A DNA stretch of 64,000 nt from the NCBI RefSeq assembly GCF_018688155.1, contig NZ_CP061312.1:1-64000 (forward strand). Reading direction: 5' to 3'. Below the pieces are notes generated by a model. It had not been told where the DNA came from and searched no databases. It worked only from the letters and a program-made list of their open reading frames with translations. Position 1 is the first letter of the stretch; every line of letters starts with the position of its first letter. Below, one piece after another: positions 32,072 to 45,800 of this stretch. Position numbers and translations under genes: made by a program. The DNA is from Polynucleobacter sp. AP-Sving-400A-A2. Its GTDB lineage: Bacteria > Pseudomonadota > Gammaproteobacteria > Burkholderiales > Burkholderiaceae.

Positions 32072-32084
32072 GCCCTCTTTAAAA
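32072..32084 (+). promoter_or_regulatory. boxA-like antitermination element before 16S
   Basis: GCCCTCTTTAAAA resembles the rRNA boxA consensus (TGCTCTTTAAC type), located between promoter and 16S as expected for Nus-factor antitermination. A second copy precedes 23S at 34072-34084. Confidence 0.65.
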
Positions 32085-32088
32085 ATTA

Positions 32089-32112
32089 GTCAACCGATAA
32101 TTGTGGGTACTA
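32089..32112 (+). other. 16S precursor processing stem, left arm
   Basis: GTCAACCGATAATTGTGG and the following bases are complementary, over 24 nt with one mismatch and one G-U pair, to 33796-33819 beyond the 16S 3' end. This is the expected long RNase III-type stem that loops out pre-16S. Confidence 0.85.
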
Positions 32113-32241
32113 AGTGAAAGCATCAAGTCCTTCGGGACAGATGTAAATAAATAGTACTCATAGACAGTAAAAAGATTTGGTTTTATTACCAAGTCAATTT
32201 CTTTTGAATGAGTGCGACGATCCGCAAGGATCACAGGAATT

Positions 32242-33777
<1,536 letters not shown>

Positions 33778-33795
33778 GAGAAAGATGCTGAATCC

Positions 33796-33819
33796 TAGTG
33801 CCCACACTTATCGGTTGAC
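33796..33819 (+). other. 16S precursor processing stem, right arm
   Basis: The partner of 32089-32112; CCCACACTTATCGGTTGAC pairs with the left arm. Confidence 0.85.
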
Positions 33820-33831
33820 AATAAAAGCCAC

Positions 33832-33908
33832 GGGTCTGTAGCTCAGCTGGTTAGAGCACTGTGTTGATAACGCAGGGGTCGTAGGTTCAAGTCCTACCAG
33901 ACCCACCA
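33832..33908 (+). tRNA. tRNA-Ile (anticodon GAT)
   Basis: A 77-nt cloverleaf in the 16S-23S spacer. The acceptor stem GGGTCTG pairs with CAGACCC, the anticodon loop TTGATAA gives GAT, the T loop is TTCAAGT, and CCA is encoded. Confidence 0.98.
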
Positions 33909-33938
33909 CCAGCCAGAAACAAGACTTAGTGGGACGTT

Positions 33939-34014
33939 GGGGGATTAGCTCAGCTGGGAGAGCACCTGCTTTGCAAGCAGGGGGTCGTCGGTTCGATCCC
34001 GTCATCCTCCACCA
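33939..34014 (+). tRNA. tRNA-Ala (anticodon TGC)
   Basis: A 76-nt cloverleaf. The acceptor GGGGGAT pairs with ATCCTCC (one G-U), the anticodon loop TTTGCAA gives TGC, and CCA is encoded. It is the second tRNA of the usual Ile-Ala spacer pair. Confidence 0.98.
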
Positions 34015-34071
34015 TCATCTAAATGTCAAAACTAAGCGAAGACTTAATCGTTTAGTTTTGCCATTTATGGC

Positions 34072-34084
34072 TGTTCTTTAAAAA
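34072..34084 (+). promoter_or_regulatory. boxA-like element before 23S
   Basis: TGTTCTTTAAAAA is a close match to the rRNA boxA antitermination element, in the spacer after tRNA-Ala. It is followed by a processing arm (34084-34096) and a local hairpin, TGTCAAATG/CATTTGACA (34100-34131). Confidence 0.7.
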
Positions 34085-34096
34085 TTTGAGTAAGCA
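34084..34096 (+). other. 23S precursor processing stem, left arm
   Basis: ATTTGAGTAAGCA is perfectly complementary over 13 nt to TGCTTACTCAAAT at 37213-37225 beyond the 23S 3' end. An inner pair of arms, 34264-34285 with 37150-37171, extends the precursor stem next to the 23S termini. Confidence 0.85.
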
Positions 34097-34280
34097 AAGT
34101 GTCAAATGTTTCTTTGAGAGGACATTTGACAATGTAATAAGGGTAAAGATTGAATCATCAATCAGTAATACAAACGAGTTTTACCAAGTTCTTTAACAAG
34201 TACTTACAGTTTGGATTACGGCAAACATGTCAGAAGTAGAAATAAACCTGTAACAGGTGCCAGCAATGGTGCTCGTTATA

Positions 34281-37155
<2,875 letters not shown>

Positions 37156-37212
37156 ATAACCAGCACTATTGTGTTGGATGTTTGCCAGATTTAATCTGCA
37201 TCCTTAATTACA

Positions 37213-37225
37213 TGCTTACTCAAAT
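37213..37225 (+). other. 23S precursor processing stem, right arm
   Basis: TGCTTACTCAAAT pairs perfectly with 34084-34096. Confidence 0.85.
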
Positions 37226-37262
37226 AGAGTTGTTGATGATTTATCAGCAACTCGACCCTCTA

Positions 37263-37379
37263 CGCCCGGTGACCATAGCAAGTTGGAACCACTCCTTCCC
37301 ATCCCGAACAGGACAGTGAAACGACTTTACGCCGATGATAGTGCGGATTACCCGTGTGAAAGTAGGTAACTGCCGGGCA
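37263..37379 (+). rRNA. 5S ribosomal RNA
   Basis: About 117 nt. The terminal stem GCCCGG (37264-37269) pairs with CCGGGC (37373-37378). The internal conserved stretches CATCCCGAACAGGACAGTGAAACG and GCCGATGATAGTGCGG match 5S rRNA. Ends are accurate to a few bases. Confidence 0.95.
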
Positions 37380-37387
37380 CCAATGCG

Positions 37388-37419
37388 ACGCCCAGACCCT
37401 CTTAGGTCTGGGCGTTTTT
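37388..37419 (+). terminator. Intrinsic terminator of the rRNA operon
   Basis: A perfect 11-bp stem, ACGCCCAGACC with GGTCTGGGCGT, around a 6-nt loop and followed by five Ts. Confidence 0.96.
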
Positions 37420-37450
37420 ACTTGTGCAAAGCGTTTTGAGGTTTAAGAGA

Positions 37451-37479
37451 TTGACAATAACTCCATTAGGAGTCAGAAT
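37451..37479 (+). promoter_or_regulatory. Promoter of the tRNA-Tyr-Gly-Thr-tuf operon
   Basis: A consensus -35 TTGACA (37451-37456), 17-bp spacing and -10 CAGAAT (37474-37479), placing the start a few bases before tRNA-Tyr. Confidence 0.85.
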
Positions 37480-37490
37480 ATTGGGTTCGC

Positions 37491-37575
37491 GGAGGGGTGT
37501 CCGAGCGGCTAAAGGAGGCAGACTGTAAATCTGTTGGCTATGCCTACGTAGGTTCGAATCCTACCCCCTCCACCA
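37491..37575 (+). tRNA. tRNA-Tyr (anticodon GTA)
   Basis: An 85-nt class II tRNA with a long variable arm. The acceptor GGAGGGG pairs with CCCCTCC, the anticodon stem-loop CAGACTGTAAATCTG gives GTA, the T loop is TTCGAAT, and CCA is encoded. It is first in the Tyr-Gly-Thr cluster preceding tuf, as in E. coli tufB. Confidence 0.97.
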
Positions 37576-37582
37576 GAGATGT

Positions 37583-37656
37583 GCGGGATTAGTTTAATGG
37601 TAAAACAGCAGATTTCCAATCTTCGGTCAAGAGTTCGATTCTCTTATCCCGCTCCA
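37583..37656 (+). tRNA. tRNA-Gly (anticodon TCC)
   Basis: A 74-nt cloverleaf. The acceptor GCGGGAT pairs with ATCCCGC, the D stem GTTT with AAAC, and the T stem AAGAG with CTCTT. The anticodon loop TTTCCAA gives TCC, and CCA is encoded. The anticodon stem GCAGA/TCTTC has a C-U mismatch at positions 28-42. Confidence 0.95.
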
Positions 37657-37677
37657 GTTTTAGCAGTATTTGTATTT

Positions 37678-37752
<75 letters not shown>

Positions 37753-37805
37753 TGGCTTGTATAGTAAATAAATTTAATTTCGTGTGTTGGTTTAAGAGTT
37801 AACTA

Positions 37806-39020
37806 AAGGCAGACAAAAAAATGGCAAAAGAAAAGTTTGAGCGGACAAAACCGCACGTAAACGTTGGCACAATCGGTCACGTTGACCACGGTAAAACTAC
37901 CTTGACAGCTGCAATTGCAACCGTGCTCTCTAAGCAGTTCGGTGGCGAAGCAAAAGCATACGATCAGATCGATGCTGCTCCAGAAGAAAAAGCACGCGGT
38001 ATTACGATTAATACAGCGCACGTGGAGTATGAGACTGCCAATCGTCACTACGCACACGTTGATTGCCCAGGACATGCTGACTACGTCAAGAACATGATTA
38101 CGGGCGCAGCTCAAATGGACGGCGCTATTTTGGTTTGCTCTGCAGCTGACGGCCCAATGCCACAAACGCGTGAGCACATCCTCTTGGCACGCCAAGTAGG
38201 TGTTCCTTACATCGTGGTGTTCTTGAACAAATGCGATATGGTTGATGATGCTGAATTGTTAGAGCTCGTTGAAATGGAAGTGCGTGAGCTTTTATCTAAG
38301 TATGACTTCCCAGGCGATGACACCCCAATCATTCAAGGTTCTGCTAAGTTAGCGCTTGAAGGCGACGAAGGCCCAATGGGTAAAGAAGCCATCATGAAAT
38401 TGGCTGAAGCATTAGATACTTATATCCCAACTCCAGAGCGTGCAATTGACGGTGCGTTCTTGATGCCAGTAGAGGACGTGTTCTCTATCTCCGGTCGCGG
38501 TACTGTTGTAACAGGCCGTATCGAGCGCGGTATCGTTAAGGTTGGTGAAGAGATTGAAATTATCGGTATCAAGCCAACCCTCAAGACCACTTGTACTGGT
38601 GTTGAAATGTTCCGCAAATTGCTCGACCAAGGTCAAGCAGGCGATAACGTCGGTATCTTGTTACGCGGTACAAAACGTGAAGAAGTTGAGCGCGGCCAAG
38701 TATTGGCTAAGCCAGGTTCAATCACCCCACATACTCACTTTACAGCCGAGGTGTATATCTTGGGTAAAGATGAAGGTGGTCGTCATACACCATTCTTTAA
38801 CAACTATCGTCCCCAGTTTTACTTCCGCACTACGGACGTCACTGGTTCAATCGAGTTGCCAAAAGACAAAGAAATGGTCATGCCTGGTGATAACGTCACG
38901 ATTACCGTCAAACTCATCGCGCCAATCGCGATGGAAGAAGGTTTACGTTTTGCGATCCGCGAAGGTGGCCGTACTGTTGGCGCCGGTGTGGTTGCTAAGA
39001 TTTTGGCTTAATAGATTTAA
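37806..39020 (+). repeat. tuf direct repeat, copy 1
   Basis: A 1,215-bp unit that appears identical to 54591-55805 (offset 16,785). It spans 15 bp of leader (AAGGCAGACAAAAAA), the whole tuf gene and 9 bp after the stop. The flanks diverge sharply at both ends. Confidence 0.93.
37821..39011 (+). CDS. tuf: Translation elongation factor Tu, copy 1
   Basis: GTPase that delivers aminoacyl-tRNA to the ribosome. The 396-residue protein has the G1 motif GHVDHGKT at 19-26, then the G3 motif [11 protein letters not shown] and the G4 motif NKCD, followed by two beta-barrel domains. It is cotranscribed with tRNA-Tyr, -Gly and -Thr upstream and tRNA-Trp downstream, the tufB-type context. The second copy after fusA encodes the same protein. 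Confidence 0.99.
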   Translation: MAKEKFERTKPHVNVGTIGHVDHGKTTLTAAIATVLSKQFGGEAKAYDQIDAAPEEKARGITINTAHVEYETANRHYAHVDCPGHADYVKNMITGAAQMDGAILVCSAADGPMPQTREHILLARQVGVPYIVVFLNKCDMVDDAELLELVEMEVRELLSKYDFPGDDTPIIQGSAKLALEGDEGPMGKEAIMKLAEALDTYIPTPERAIDGAFLMPVEDVFSISGRGTVVTGRIERGIVKVGEEIEIIGIKPTLKTTCTGVEMFRKLLDQGQAGDNVGILLRGTKREEVERGQVLAKPGSITPHTHFTAEVYILGKDEGGRHTPFFNNYRPQFYFRTTDVTGSIELPKDKEMVMPGDNVTITVKLIAPIAMEEGLRFAIREGGRTVGAGVVAKILA

Positions 39021-39023
39021 TAA

Positions 39024-39099
39024 AGGGGTGTAGCTCAATTGGCAGAGCGTTGGTCTCCAAAACCAAAGGTTGGGGGTTCGATGCCCTCCGCCCCTGCCA
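39024..39099 (+). tRNA. tRNA-Trp (anticodon CCA)
   Basis: A 76-nt cloverleaf starting 12 bp after tuf. The acceptor AGGGGTG pairs with CGCCCCT (one G-U), the anticodon loop CTCCAAA gives CCA, and CCA is encoded. The order tuf-trpT-secE-nusG is conserved in proteobacteria. Confidence 0.97.
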
Positions 39100-39119
39100 C
39101 GATTTAAACTGAAAGTTAT

Positions 39120-39497
39120 ATGTCTCAACAAACAGCAAGTCACTCTGAAGAAAAGAGCAGCTGGGTCTCCGGACTCGCTGCTTTAATCGTCGTTGCAGCG
39201 TTAGTTCTTTACTACACGTTGGCGGATCAATCTTTATTGATTCGTTTAGCTGTTTTGTTTGGTGGCATAGCTGTCGCAGTTTTGATTGTGGCGATGTCAG
39301 CAGATGGGCGCCGTTTTATCGCCTACGCTAAAGATTCTTGGTATGAAGTAAAAAAGGTTGTTTGGCCGACTCGCAAAGAGACGACTCAAATGACTCTAGT
39401 CGTATTTGGCTTTGTCGTGATCATGTCCTTGTTTTTGTGGCTTGCAGACAAATTAATTGAATGGCTAGTTTTTTCAGCCTTTTTGGGCTGGAAGTGA
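39120..39497 (+). CDS. secE: Preprotein translocase subunit SecE
   Basis: Small membrane subunit that clamps SecY. The 125-residue protein has three hydrophobic helices, as in E. coli, and the conserved cytoplasmic segment YEVKKVVWPTRKETTQMT before the last helix. It lies between tRNA-Trp and nusG. Confidence 0.97.
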   Translation: MSQQTASHSEEKSSWVSGLAALIVVAALVLYYTLADQSLLIRLAVLFGGIAVAVLIVAMSADGRRFIAYAKDSWYEVKKVVWPTRKETTQMTLVVFGFVVIMSLFLWLADKLIEWLVFSAFLGWK

Positions 39498-39504
39498 GTA
39501 AAAA

Positions 39505-40077
39505 ATGATTGATGCTGAATTAGTCTCAAACCCACAAGCTACCGGCAATATGCGCTGGTACGTTATTCATGCTTATTCAGGTATGGAAAAAAGCGTTAAA
39601 AGAGGCTTAGAAGAGCGCATTGCTCGCTCTGGCATGCCAGAGAAATTTGGCCGTATCTTGGTTCCATCCGAAGAGGTTGTAGAAATCAAGTCAGGCGCAA
39701 AATCGGTATCTGAGCGTCGTTTTTTCCCAGGATACGTCCTAATTGAGATGGAAATGACTGACGAGAGCTGGCATTTGGTGAAAAATACGCCAAAAGTGAC
39801 TGGTTTCGTAGGTGGTGTTCGTAACCGCCCAAGCCCTATTTCTACGGCAGAAGTAGCCAAAATCATGGATCAAATGCAAGCTGGGGTGGACAAACCAAAG
39901 CCTAAGACGTTATTTGAAGTGGGCGAAATTGTTCGTGTTAAAGAAGGCCCATTTGTTGACTTTAACGGCAATATTGAAGAAGTGAACTATGAGAAGTCAA
40001 GATTGCGCGTTTCTGTTACAATTTTTGGCCGCGGTACTCCAGTTGAGCTAGAGTTCGGCCAGGTAGAAAAGATGTAA
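39505..40077 (+). CDS. nusG: Transcription elongation/termination factor NusG
   Basis: Binds RNA polymerase and links it to Rho, antitermination complexes and the ribosome. The 190-residue protein has the NGN domain ([22 protein letters not shown], then [12 protein letters not shown]) and a C-terminal KOW domain ([21 protein letters not shown]). It is 7 bp after secE. A 156-bp spacer with the small hairpin GGTTA-GTAA-TAACC (40128-40141) separates it from rplK. Confidence 0.98.
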   Translation: MIDAELVSNPQATGNMRWYVIHAYSGMEKSVKRGLEERIARSGMPEKFGRILVPSEEVVEIKSGAKSVSERRFFPGYVLIEMEMTDESWHLVKNTPKVTGFVGGVRNRPSPISTAEVAKIMDQMQAGVDKPKPKTLFEVGEIVRVKEGPFVDFNGNIEEVNYEKSRLRVSVTIFGRGTPVELEFGQVEKM

Positions 40078-40233
40078 AAAAATACCCAATTCAAGGGTGT
40101 TTTGTAGCAAAAGAAGTGGTGTTAAGTGGTTAGTAATAACCGAGGAGCGGATCTAGAAAGCCAAAAACTAGTGAAGCGTTTACTCAACAGCGGTCTTACC
40201 TAATGAGGTTAGGCGCGCTTTTAGGAGCAATCA

Positions 40234-40665
40234 ATGGCAAAGAAGATCATTGGCTTTATCAAGCTGCAGATCCCTGCAGGTAAAGCAAATCCATCACCTC
40301 CCGTAGGTCCAGCACTGGGTCAACGCGGCCTCAATATTATGGAATTCTGTAAGGCGTTTAATGCTCAAACTCAGAGCATGGAACCGGGCCTGCCAATTCC
40401 AGTCGTGATTACAGCGTTTGCTGATAAGAGCTTCACTTTCATCATGAAGACGCCACCAGCGACCATCATGATTAAGAAAGCTGCGAAGATCGAAAAAGGT
40501 TCACCACGTCCCCATACCGATAAGGTAGGAAAAATTACACGTGCTCAAGCAGAAGAAATTGCTAAAGCAAAAATGCCAGATTTGACAGCTGCTGATATGG
40601 ATGCTGCTGTAAGAACAATCGCTGGTAGCGCCCGTTCAATGGGCATCACAGTGGAAGGTCTCTAA
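40234..40665 (+). CDS. rplK: 50S ribosomal protein L11
   Basis: Component of the GTPase-associated centre. The 143-residue protein has the proline-rich N-terminal segment [19 protein letters not shown] and the C-terminal RNA-binding domain ending [14 protein letters not shown] strong TTAGGAGC Shine-Dalgarno precedes the ATG. The spacer before it is where an L1-binding autoregulatory leader would be expected, but I could not identify the motif with certainty. Confidence 0.98.
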   Translation: MAKKIIGFIKLQIPAGKANPSPPVGPALGQRGLNIMEFCKAFNAQTQSMEPGLPIPVVITAFADKSFTFIMKTPPATIMIKKAAKIEKGSPRPHTDKVGKITRAQAEEIAKAKMPDLTAADMDAAVRTIAGSARSMGITVEGL

Positions 40666-40667
40666 TC

Positions 40668-41369
40668 ATGACTAAGTTATCTAAGCGTTTAAAAGCAATT
40701 GAATCCAAAGTAGATCGCAACAAGTTTTATGCATTAGAAGATGCATTAAATCTCGTTAAAGAATGTGCGACTGCCAAATTCGATGAATCTATTGACGTTG
40801 CAGTTCAGCTGGGCATTGATGCGAAGAAATCTGACCAAGTTGTGCGTGGCGCAGTTGTGCTCCCAGCTGGTACAGGTAAGCATGTTCGTGTAGCGGTATT
40901 TGCACAGGGCGAAAAGGCTGAGCAAGCTAAAGCTGCTGGTGCTGAAATCGTTGGCATGGAAGAGCTTGCTGAGCAGATTAAGGGCGGCAAAATTGATTTC
41001 GATATTTTGATCGCATCCCCAGACACGATGAAGATCGTTGGTACTTTAGGTCAGGTATTGGGCCCACGTGGTTTGATGCCGAATCCAAAGGTTGGAACTG
41101 TTACTCCTGACGTTGCTACTGCAGTGAAGAATGCAAAAGCTGGTCAAGTTCAGTTCCGTGTGGACAAAGCCGGTATTGTGCACGCCAGTATTGGTCGTCG
41201 TTCATTCGAGCCGGCTGCATTGAAATCCAACTTGCTCGCATTGCTTGAGGCTTTGAACAAAGCTAGGCCACCTGCATCTAAGGGTATTTATTTAAAGAAG
41301 GTTGCCGTAAGCAGCACCATGGGTGCAGGCGTACGCGTAGACCAGGCATCGATACAAGCGGCGCAGTAA
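40668..41369 (+). CDS. rplA: 50S ribosomal protein L1
   Basis: Stalk protein at the E site and, in other bacteria, repressor of its own rplKA mRNA. The 233-residue protein has the typical [25 protein letters not shown] and the signature segment [19 protein letters not shown]. It starts 2 bp after rplK, indicating coupling. Confidence 0.98.
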   Translation: MTKLSKRLKAIESKVDRNKFYALEDALNLVKECATAKFDESIDVAVQLGIDAKKSDQVVRGAVVLPAGTGKHVRVAVFAQGEKAEQAKAAGAEIVGMEELAEQIKGGKIDFDILIASPDTMKIVGTLGQVLGPRGLMPNPKVGTVTPDVATAVKNAKAGQVQFRVDKAGIVHASIGRRSFEPAALKSNLLALLEALNKARPPASKGIYLKKVAVSSTMGAGVRVDQASIQAAQ

Positions 41370-41408
41370 AAAGAAACATAACCCGCTTGTAGCAAAAAGA
41401 ACTTTGGG

Positions 41409-41609
41409 TCGACTCCCGCTCTTTGAGTGAGAGTCGAACATCAAAGACCGTTGGTGGATTATTGGCTAGCTTAGAAATAATTCTTAATCGTTACGAAAGT
41501 AATGGCCAGCGCAGATGGCGACCCTGAAAAGATTTCACAAGATTTCCTTGTGACAAATGATCAGACGCTGGTGTGTAACCCCAACTGGAAACAGTTGGTT
41601 TTTTAGGAG
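41409..41609 (+). promoter_or_regulatory. L10-type autoregulatory leader of rplJL
   Basis: The 247-bp rplA-rplJ spacer is highly structured. TCGACTC/GAGTCGA forms a hairpin at 41409-41437. CCAGCG (41506-41511) pairs with CGCTGG (41566-41571), enclosing the hairpin TCACAAG/CTTGTGA (41535-41553); this arrangement resembles the L10(L12)4-binding leader. Then CCAACTG-GAAA-CAGTTGG (41581-41598) with six Ts (41599-41604) looks like an intrinsic terminator, directly abutting the AGGAG Shine-Dalgarno (41605-41609). Confidence 0.75.
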
Positions 41610-41616
41610 TTAAACC

Positions 41617-42222
41617 GTGCCTTTGAATGTACAAGACAAAAAAGCGATTGTTGCTGATGTCGGCGCTCAATTGGCTGGAGCTCAAACAGTCGTGCTCGCT
41701 GAATACCGCGGTATTCCAGTAGAGCAGTTGACAAAGCTACGTGCTAGCGCACGTGACCAAGGTGTATATCTTCGCGTTTTGAAGAACACATTGGCACGCC
41801 GTGCTGCACAAGGCACACAGTTTGAGCCTCTTGCTGATTCGATGGTTGGCCCCTTGATCTATGGCATCTCTGCTGATCCGATTGCTTCGGCAAAAGTATT
41901 GCAGAACTTTGCTAAGACTCAAGACAAGCTAGTCATTACTGCTGGCTCATATAACGGCAAGTTGTTGGACGTAGCGGGCGTTAAATCCCTCGCGTCTATT
42001 CCAAGCCGCGACGAGTTGTTATCTCAGTTGTTAGGTGTGATGTTGGCACCAGTATCTGCGATGGCTCGCGTATTGGGCGCAGTAGCAGCGCAAAAATCAG
42101 CCGGAGCACCCGCTCCAGTTGCAGCACCTGTAGTTGAAGCAGCAGCCCCAGCAGAAGTAGTTGCTGAAGCCGCAGCCCCAGAAGCTGGAACAGAAACACC
42201 GCAAACCCCTGCCGCTGAATAA
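41617..42222 (+). CDS. rplJ: 50S ribosomal protein L10
   Basis: Anchors L7/L12 dimers to the ribosomal stalk. The 201-residue protein starts at GTG 41617, with AGGAG at good spacing. The core (residues 1-165) contains [19 protein letters not shown] and the C-terminal L12-binding helix ending [12 protein letters not shown]. About 35 further residues rich in alanine, proline, valine and glutamate follow ([19 protein letters not shown] and beyond), an extension absent from E. coli L10 (165 residues). Confidence 0.97.
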   Translation: MPLNVQDKKAIVADVGAQLAGAQTVVLAEYRGIPVEQLTKLRASARDQGVYLRVLKNTLARRAAQGTQFEPLADSMVGPLIYGISADPIASAKVLQNFAKTQDKLVITAGSYNGKLLDVAGVKSLASIPSRDELLSQLLGVMLAPVSAMARVLGAVAAQKSAGAPAPVAAPVVEAAAPAEVVAEAAAPEAGTETPQTPAAE

Positions 42223-42258
42223 GCGACAGATTAACTATTTAAGTATTAGGAGCTAAAA

Positions 42259-42633
42259 ATGGCGATTACTAAAGAAGAAATCATTGATGCAGTAGGCAGC
42301 ATGTCCGTAATGGATTTGAACGACTTGGTTAAGGCGTTCGAAGAGAAGTTTGGCGTTTCAGCTGCAGCGATGGCTGTTGCTGGTCCTGCTGGTGCCGCTG
42401 GCGGCGCTGCTGCTGAAGAGCAAACAGAATTCACTGTGAACTTGCTCGAAGCTGGCGCAAATAAAGTTTCAGTAATTAAGGCTGTTCGTGAAATCACTGG
42501 CCTTGGCTTGAAAGAAGCTAAAGACTTAGTTGATGGCGCACCAAAGCCAATCAAAGAAGCTGTTGATAAGAAGACAGCTGAAGAAGCCAAGAAGAAGCTT
42601 GACGAAGCAGGCGCTAAGTCAGAAATCAAGTAA
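42259..42633 (+). CDS. rplL: 50S ribosomal protein L7/L12
   Basis: Multicopy stalk protein that recruits translation factors. The 124-residue protein has the N-terminal dimerisation domain ([32 protein letters not shown]), an alanine/glycine-rich hinge and the C-terminal domain with [37 protein letters not shown] Shine-Dalgarno precedes it. The downstream spacer has two hairpins before rpoB. Confidence 0.98.
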   Translation: MAITKEEIIDAVGSMSVMDLNDLVKAFEEKFGVSAAAMAVAGPAGAAGGAAAEEQTEFTVNLLEAGANKVSVIKAVREITGLGLKEAKDLVDGAPKPIKEAVDKKTAEEAKKKLDEAGAKSEIK

Positions 42634-42644
42634 TACAAACTTTT

Positions 42645-42733
42645 CTAACGCCTCCCAAAAGGAGTCGTTAGTTACGTTGGGTTTGATCTTTAGAGGTCAA
42701 ACCCGATTTCATTTTTGATTGAAATCGGGTTTG
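42645..42733 (+). other. Double hairpin in the rplL-rpoB spacer (attenuation/processing region)
   Basis: The first hairpin, CTAACGCCTCC with GGAGTCGTTAG (42645-42671), has one mismatch. The second is a perfect 14-bp stem, CAAACCCGATTTCA with TGAAATCGGGTTTG (42698-42711 and 42720-42733), around an 8-nt loop. Neither is followed by a T-run. In E. coli the same spacer holds a partial attenuator and an RNase III site, which this layout resembles. Confidence 0.75.
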
Positions 42734-42859
42734 CCTTCTGATACGACTGCAGAATGCAAGTTTGGTCGGACACTAGATCTTTTGATTTAGTGTTGTCCGC
42801 CAGTGATTGGTAGTGGCCAATCGCCAAATCTTTGTACAGTCGCTGAATTCGGAGATGAA

Positions 42860-45800
42860 ATGAACTACAGCTTCACCGAACGCAAGCGAGTCCGTAAAAG
42901 CTTTGCTAAGCGAGTAAATAATCATCAGGTTCCATACCTGATCGCAACGCAGCTGGAATCCTACGCTAAATTTTTACAGGCTGAAAAGCCAGCTATGTCT
43001 CGTCTTACAGAGGGACTTCAGGCTGCCTTTACATCAGCATTCCCAATTGTGTCCAATAATGGCTATGCACGTATGGAATACGTGTCGTATCAATTGGCAC
43101 AGCCACCATTTGACGTTAAAGAATGTCAACAGCGTGGCTACACATACCACTCAGCCTTACGTGCAAAAGTTCGCTTGATTATTTATGATCGCGAAGCACC
43201 TACTAAGGTTAAAGAGGTAAAAGAGAGCGAAGTCTACATGGGTGAAATTCCACTCATGACCGACAACGGCTCTTTTGTTATTAACGGTACTGAGCGCGTT
43301 ATTGTTTCTCAGTTACACCGTTCCCCAGGCGTGTTCTTCGAACACGATAAGGGCAAGACACATAGCTCAGGTAAGTTGCTGTTCTCAGCACGCATCATTC
43401 CTTACCGTGGTTCATGGCTCGATTTTGAGTTTGATCCAAAAGACATTCTGTATTTCCGCGTTGACCGCCGTCGCAAGATGCCTGTCACCATTTTGCTTAA
43501 AGCAATTGGTTTAAACAACGAACAGATCCTTGCAAACTTCTTTAACTTTGACCATTTTGCATTGAGCGCAAACGGCGCATCAATGGAATTTGTACCAGAG
43601 CGTTTGCGTGGCCAAATGGCTAACTTTGATGTGCTCGACAAGAATGGCGTAGTCGTCATTCAAAAAGACAAGCGCATCAATGCAAAGCATATTCGTGAGC
43701 TCGAAGCCGCTAAGACTAAAAACATCGTAGTTCCAGATGACTACTTAGTTGGTCGCGTAGTTGCACGTAACATCATTGATCCAGACTCCGGTGAAATCTT
43801 GGCTTATGCTAATGATGAAATTACTGAGGAGTTGTTGGCTACATTGCGCGATGCAGGCATTAAGCAATTGGAAACCATCTATACCAATGATTTGGATTCT
43901 GGTGCATACATTTCACAGACATTGCGTACTGATGAAACTGCCGATCAAATGGCTGCTCGTATTGCCATCTATCGCATGATGCGTCCTGGTGAGCCGCCAA
44001 CAGAAGATGCTGTTGAAGCCCTGTTCCAGCGCTTGTTCTACAACGAAGATAGCTACGATTTATCACGCGTTGGTCGTATGAAAGTAAACAGCCGTCTCGG
44101 TCGTTCTGAGATGGAAGGCAAAATGGTTTTGTCGGATGAAGATATCCTCGACACCATCAAGTCTTTAGTTGACTTGCGTAACGGCAAAGGCGAAGTCGAT
44201 GACATCGATCACTTAGGCAATCGTCGCGTACGTTGCGTAGGTGAGTTGGCAGAGAATCAATTCCGTGCAGGTTTGTCACGTGTTGAGCGTGCGGTTAAAG
44301 AACGTCTCGGCCAGGCCGAAACAGAAAACCTCATGCCGCATGATTTGATTAACAGCAAGCCAATCTCTTCGGCGATTCGTGAGTTCTTCGGTTCTTCACA
44401 GTTGTCGCAGTTTATGGACCAAACAAACCCATTGTCAGAGATCACGCACAAGCGTCGTATTTCTGCATTGGGGCCTGGTGGTTTGACACGCGAGCGCGCA
44501 GGTTTCGAAGTGCGCGACGTGCATCCAACTCACTACGGACGTGTTTGTCCAATTGAAACTCCAGAAGGACCAAACATTGGTCTGATCAACTCACTCGCCT
44601 TGTTTGCGCGTTTGAATGAGCATGGATTCTTGGAAACGCCATATCGCAAGGTTGCTAATAGCAAGGTAAGCGATGAAGTAATGTATCTCTCTGCTATCGA
44701 AGAGGCGAAATACGTTATTGCCCAGGCAAATGCAACGATCGACAAAAACGGTAAGTTAGCTGACGAATTGGTTTCAGCGCGTCAAGCTGGTGAGACCATG
44801 ATGGTTAGCCCAGAGCGTATCGATTTCATTGACGTTGCTCCTAGCCAAATCGTTTCTGCTGCCGCTTCATTGGTCCCATTCTTGGAGCACGATGATGCAA
44901 ACCGTGCGTTGATGGGTGCAAATATGCAACGTCAAGCGGTTCCTTGCTTGCGTCCAGATAAGCCATTGGTCGGCACAGGTTTAGAGCGCATTGTTGCAGT
45001 TGACTCAGGTACGGTTATTTTGGCTTCCCGCGGTGGCATCGTTGATTATGTTGACGCAAACCGTGTCGTGATTCGTGTAAACGATGACGAGACGGCCGCT
45101 GGTGAAGTTGGTGTGGATATTTATAACCTTATCAAGTACACACGTTCAAACCAAAACACCAACATCAACCAACGTCCTATCGTTCAGGCTGGTGATCGTG
45201 TTGTCCGCGGCGACGTAGTTGCTGACGGTGCATCTACCGATTTGGGTGAATTGGCTTTGGGTCAAAACATGACTGTGGCATTTATGCCATGGAACGGTTA
45301 CAACTTCGAAGATTCAATCTTGATCTCTGAGAAAGTGGTTGCTGACGACCGTTACACCTCTATTCATATTGAAGAGTTATCGGTTGTTGCTCGTGACACC
45401 AAACTGGGTTCAGAAGAAATTACGCGCGATATCTCCAATTTGGCTGAGTCACAACTCTCCCGTTTGGACGAAAGCGGTATTGTTTACATCGGTGCTGAAG
45501 TTGAAGCTGGTGACGTGTTGGTTGGTAAGGTAACTCCAAAGGGTGAGACTACTCTCACTCCAGAAGAGAAGTTACTGCGTGCGATCTTCGGTGAAAAAGC
45601 ATCAGACGTTAAAGATACTTCTTTGCGCGTTCCATCTGGAATGATTGGTACCGTTATTGACGTTCAAGTCTTCACTCGTGAAGGTATTGAGCGCGATGCG
45701 CGTGCACAAGCCATTATTCAAGAAGAATTACAACGCTATCGTTTGGACTTAAACGACCAGTTGCGTATTGTTGAAGGCGATGCCTTCATGCGTTTAGAAA

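Larger units (their letters stand above)
31749..32241 (+). promoter_or_regulatory. rRNA operon upstream and leader region
   Basis: A 493-bp gene-free stretch. It holds an A/T-tract-rich segment before the promoter (31880-31990, possible UP-element function), the promoter at 32000-32028, a boxA-like element at 32072-32084, and the left arm of the 16S processing stem at 32089-32112. The rest (32113-32241) is transcribed leader with a small hairpin around GTCCTTCGGGAC. No reading frame in it looks like a gene. Confidence 0.8.

Noticed and set aside
37803..38195. A 130-codon minus-strand frame that occurs twice (also at 54585-54980)
   Set aside because: It is duplicated only because both tuf copies are the same; it is an antisense shadow of tuf.
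42803..42859. A 19-codon N-terminal extension of rpoB
   Set aside because: The extension has no match to RpoB, and GGAG sits at proper spacing before ATG 42860.
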